DNA from: Dehalococcoidia bacterium | Lineage (GTDB): Bacteria; Chloroflexota; Dehalococcoidia; UBA1151; UBA1328 | NCBI GenBank assembly: GCA_030745955.1 | Contig: JASLNQ010000024.1 | Coordinates: 1 to 15,194 of the forward strand | DNA length: 15,194 bases | Reading direction: 5' to 3' | Shown here: piece after piece, positions 13,063 through 15,194 of the stretch | How positions within the stretch are numbered: the first letter of the stretch is position 1 | Layout of the letters: every line of letters begins with the position of its first letter | Notes under the pieces: model-generated | Told to the model about the DNA's origin: nothing | Databases searched by the model: none | Seen by the model: the letters and a program-made list of their open reading frames with translations, nothing else | Translations under genes and position numbers: made by a program

Positions 13063-14712
13063 CTAGAAGAAGGATTCGCCCCGGAACATTCTTGCGAAGT
13101 CCCCGATCGAGATGACCGCGATCAACCCGATTAGAATCGCGAATCCGACAAGGTGTACGAGGCCCTCACGTTCCGGGGAAATTCGTCTGCCGCCACGCAA
13201 TATCTCGATGAACACGAAGAAGATCCGGCCACCGTCGAGCGCGGGGATCGGTAGGATGTTCAGGATCGCAAGCGACAGGCTCAGGGTCGCCGCGAGGGTC
13301 GCAAACGTGATGAGCTTGGCGTCAAGGCCTGCGTCGGCCACCGCGATCTCACCGGTCAGCTGGCCAATGCCCACGGGGCCAACAGTTGTCGGGCCGTCGA
13401 ACTGCGGATTCGAGCTACCGATGATCGTCGTCGTGATCGCGTTGCGCGTGAGCACAATCGTGTCGATCGCCATTTTCCAGCCGTTCAGGACCGCCCGGTA
13501 GGGACCCATTCCCTCCCGCACGGTCTGCGCATTCTCCGTTGAGATCTGGACCCCGGTCGCACCTTCCTGGATGAAGGTCATGATCCCGAGTCCGTTGTCA
13601 TGCGCCCGCGCATCGGCGAGTGAAATCTCTTTACCCGCCTCCTCGGCCATTACGACCACCGCCAGGCGGTCTCCGGGAGAGGCGGGCGGATCGAGCTTAG
13701 CGGCGTCGGCAGCGGAAATCTCGAACAGGGTGTCGATCGGGTTTTCGACGACAATTACCGAGGTGCTGAGCCCCACCCGTGTATCGTAAACGCGAGCGCT
13801 GCCCAGTGACATCTCTTTTTCGGCGTTCGCAACCTCGGCAACGACCTTCCGCCTGGGGGGGTTCCACCGCGGGATGAGGGTGACCTTCTTTATTTCGCCC
13901 GAATACTGGTACTGCGACTCGGCCGGGCGGGCAAACAGGTTCGGTATCCCCGGTTCAATCTCCCACGTGCTTTTCGCACCGAGCTTCACGGTCACGGCCT
14001 GCTGCAGTTTGGAGATATTCCTGATCTCCCGGCCATCAACCTTCACGACCCTGTCGCCGGGCCGTATCCCGGCCTCGGCGGCGGGCGATCCGGGGAACAC
14101 GGTCCCGACTGTGACATCGCCAATCTGCTGCTCACCGGGCCACATGAGCACTAACGGCAGCAGGATGAACGGGATGAGGGCGTTCACGCCAGCCCCCGAT
14201 GCCATCACGACGATCCGCTGCCAGCGTGGCTTGCTGCCGAGCGCGCCGGCTGCATCGCTGCTCTCTTCACCGACCATCCGCACGAAACCGCCGAGTGGGA
14301 GCCAGTTGAACGACCACAGCATGTCGGCGACGACGAGCCGGTCGTGTTCGACCCTCTTGATCTTGCCCGTTGTGATTAACCCGCCCGACGAGGCCTCGGC
14401 ATCGTCACCCTTGCCCCGTTCCCTGACCGTCACCGCAACAGCGTTGCCATCGGCGTCGAGTACCGAGCGAATAGTTGCAACTTTCCCGACCAGCGATTCG
14501 CGGTCGATTTCGTACTCAGTCTGGTCGTCGATGAGCACGGGCGTCTTCCCGCTCCAGATCCCGCCTGCACGCGGCGGGTAGCCGAAACCGAACTCGAGAA
14601 CCTTCACCCCGAACCGCCGTGCGGTCCAGAGGTGGCCGAGTTCGTGGAGGATGATGAGCGGGCCGAGCACGAGCAGGAACGTGACGACGCCGAGGAATAC
14701 TGTTTCAGGCAT
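13063..14712 (-). CDS. rseP: M50-family site-2 (RseP-type) membrane zinc metalloprotease
   Basis: Intramembrane protease that cleaves membrane proteins such as anti-sigma factors after a first cut. The zinc motif HELGH (23-27) lies in the first membrane helix. LPLGGFVRM is at about 138-146, a PDZ domain with GSPAAEAGIRPGDRV at about 195-250, GPVGI near 445, and the second active-site motif NILPIPALDGGR (485-496) with zinc-ligand Asp493. A last membrane helix is at about 518-536. At 549 residues it is about 100 longer than E. coli RseP. Extra sequence lies between HELGH and LPLGGFVRM (about 50-130) and in the middle (about 285-410). ATG 14712 starts 16 bp after the dxr stop, so the two are an operon. 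No strong ribosome binding site was seen, which suggests translational coupling. Confidence 0.93.
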   Translation of the reverse strand: MPETVFLGVVTFLLVLGPLIILHELGHLWTARRFGVKVLEFGFGYPPRAGGIWSGKTPVLIDDQTEYEIDRESLVGKVATIRSVLDADGNAVAVTVRERGKGDDAEASSGGLITTGKIKRVEHDRLVVADMLWSFNWLPLGGFVRMVGEESSDAAGALGSKPRWQRIVVMASGAGVNALIPFILLPLVLMWPGEQQIGDVTVGTVFPGSPAAEAGIRPGDRVVKVDGREIRNISKLQQAVTVKLGAKSTWEIEPGIPNLFARPAESQYQYSGEIKKVTLIPRWNPPRRKVVAEVANAEKEMSLGSARVYDTRVGLSTSVIVVENPIDTLFEISAADAAKLDPPASPGDRLAVVVMAEEAGKEISLADARAHDNGLGIMTFIQEGATGVQISTENAQTVREGMGPYRAVLNGWKMAIDTIVLTRNAITTTIIGSSNPQFDGPTTVGPVGIGQLTGEIAVADAGLDAKLITFATLAATLSLSLAILNILPIPALDGGRIFFVFIEILRGGRRISPEREGLVHLVGFAILIGLIAVISIGDFARMFRGESFF

Positions 14713-14728
14713 ATGAACTATTTAGATG

Positions 14729-15194
14729 CTAGCTCAATATTTTGGTGCTTTTGTGGCGCGTCAGTGTGGTTTCGGTTGCCCACTCCGCCGCCTCGACCGT
14801 ATCGGAGATTGAAGGGGCGGCGATTGGATCGTGGGCCGCCAGTGTGGCCGAGACCACGTCGGGGATCTGCGTGAACCTGATATCGCCCTTCAGGAACAGG
14901 GCGACTGCCGCCTCGTCTGCGCCCGCCAGTGCGGCAGGGTAGGTCCCACCCTTCTTGCCATACTCCAGCGCAAGTTCGAAACACGGGTAGAGCGAACGGT
15001 CCATCGCCTCGAAGGTCAGAGACCCCATGGCCACGGCGTCGAGTCCGGGGAGATCGCTGTTCGGGAGCCGCTCGGGGTAGAACATCGCATATTGAATCGG
15101 CTGCCCCATGCTGGTTGGGCCGAGCTGGGCTTTCAGGGTGCCGTCGGCAAACTCGACCATCGAGTGAACGATGCTCTGGCGGTGGATTGTGACG
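14729..15194 (-). CDS. dxr: 1-deoxy-D-xylulose 5-phosphate reductoisomerase, C-terminal part (partial)
   Basis: NADPH-dependent enzyme of the MEP isoprenoid pathway. The frame is open at the right edge (first full codon at 15193) and reads VTIHRQSIVHSMVEF, a DXR hallmark where most enzymes have HPQS. It continues with QLGPTSMGQPIQYAMFYPER, and later GGTYPAALAGADEAAVALFL and GDIRFTQIPDVV, the C-terminal helical domain. It ends at TAG 14729-14731. The M50 protease gene follows after 16 bp and ispG lies farther down the same strand, so the cluster joins two MEP-pathway enzymes. The N-terminal and catalytic parts lie outside the window. Confidence 0.93.
   Translation of the reverse strand, partial: VTIHRQSIVHSMVEFADGTLKAQLGPTSMGQPIQYAMFYPERLPNSDLPGLDAVAMGSLTFEAMDRSLYPCFELALEYGKKGGTYPAALAGADEAAVALFLKGDIRFTQIPDVVSATLAAHDPIAAPSISDTVEAAEWATETTLTRHKSTKILS

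Overview
The window is about 15.2 kb of GC-rich bacterial chromosome. Nearly every housekeeping gene lies on the minus strand. Frequent GTG and TTG starts with good GGAG-type ribosome binding sites, a dxr / M50 protease / ispG neighbourhood, and many short GC-rich palindromic repeats between genes suggest a free-living bacterium. My best guess is Chloroflexota (Dehalococcoidia or SAR202-like), but this is an inference from gene style and not a proof.

Region 1 (1-5360, minus strand) is phosphate control. phoB (response regulator) is followed by phoR (PAS-domain histidine kinase), then pstS (phosphate-binding lipoprotein, running off the left edge). Upstream of pstS four TTAA cores are phased at 11, 21 and 11 bp, which looks like a PhoB/PhoP box, so the pair probably controls pstS. 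A second, soluble two-GAF histidine kinase lies just upstream of phoB with no regulator of its own.

Region 2 (5361-8231) has a Gfo/Idh/MocA oxidoreductase, a repeat-rich gap and a complete 1080-bp insertion sequence (7002-8081) with 26-bp perfect terminal inverted repeats and a 5-bp target duplication. Its zinc-ribbon DDE transposase can only be read in full if the ribosome or RNA polymerase slips at an A-AAA-AAC heptamer four codons after the ATG.

Region 3 (8232-10421) has an M28 metallopeptidase with a small basic Cys-motif protein behind it (minus strand), and a divergent UPF0145/YbjQ-family gene (plus strand).

Region 4 (10422-15194, minus strand) is the MEP isoprenoid cluster: dxr (partial, right edge), an M50 RseP-type protease, a small membrane protein and ispG. 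ispG is separated from the others by about 780 bp of repeats, including a 305-bp internally deleted relative of the insertion sequence.

The most interesting signal is the mobile-element system. The full IS and its deleted relative share 121 of 123 bases through the end, leader and slippery site, although their coding parts have diverged. Both are inserted at the same position and in the same orientation inside the arm of the same ~96-bp palindromic repeat (GTC-ATTCC-GACCGG and GTC-ATCTC-GACCGG). This points to an IS that targets a chromosomal repeat family and uses a start-proximal -1 frameshift.
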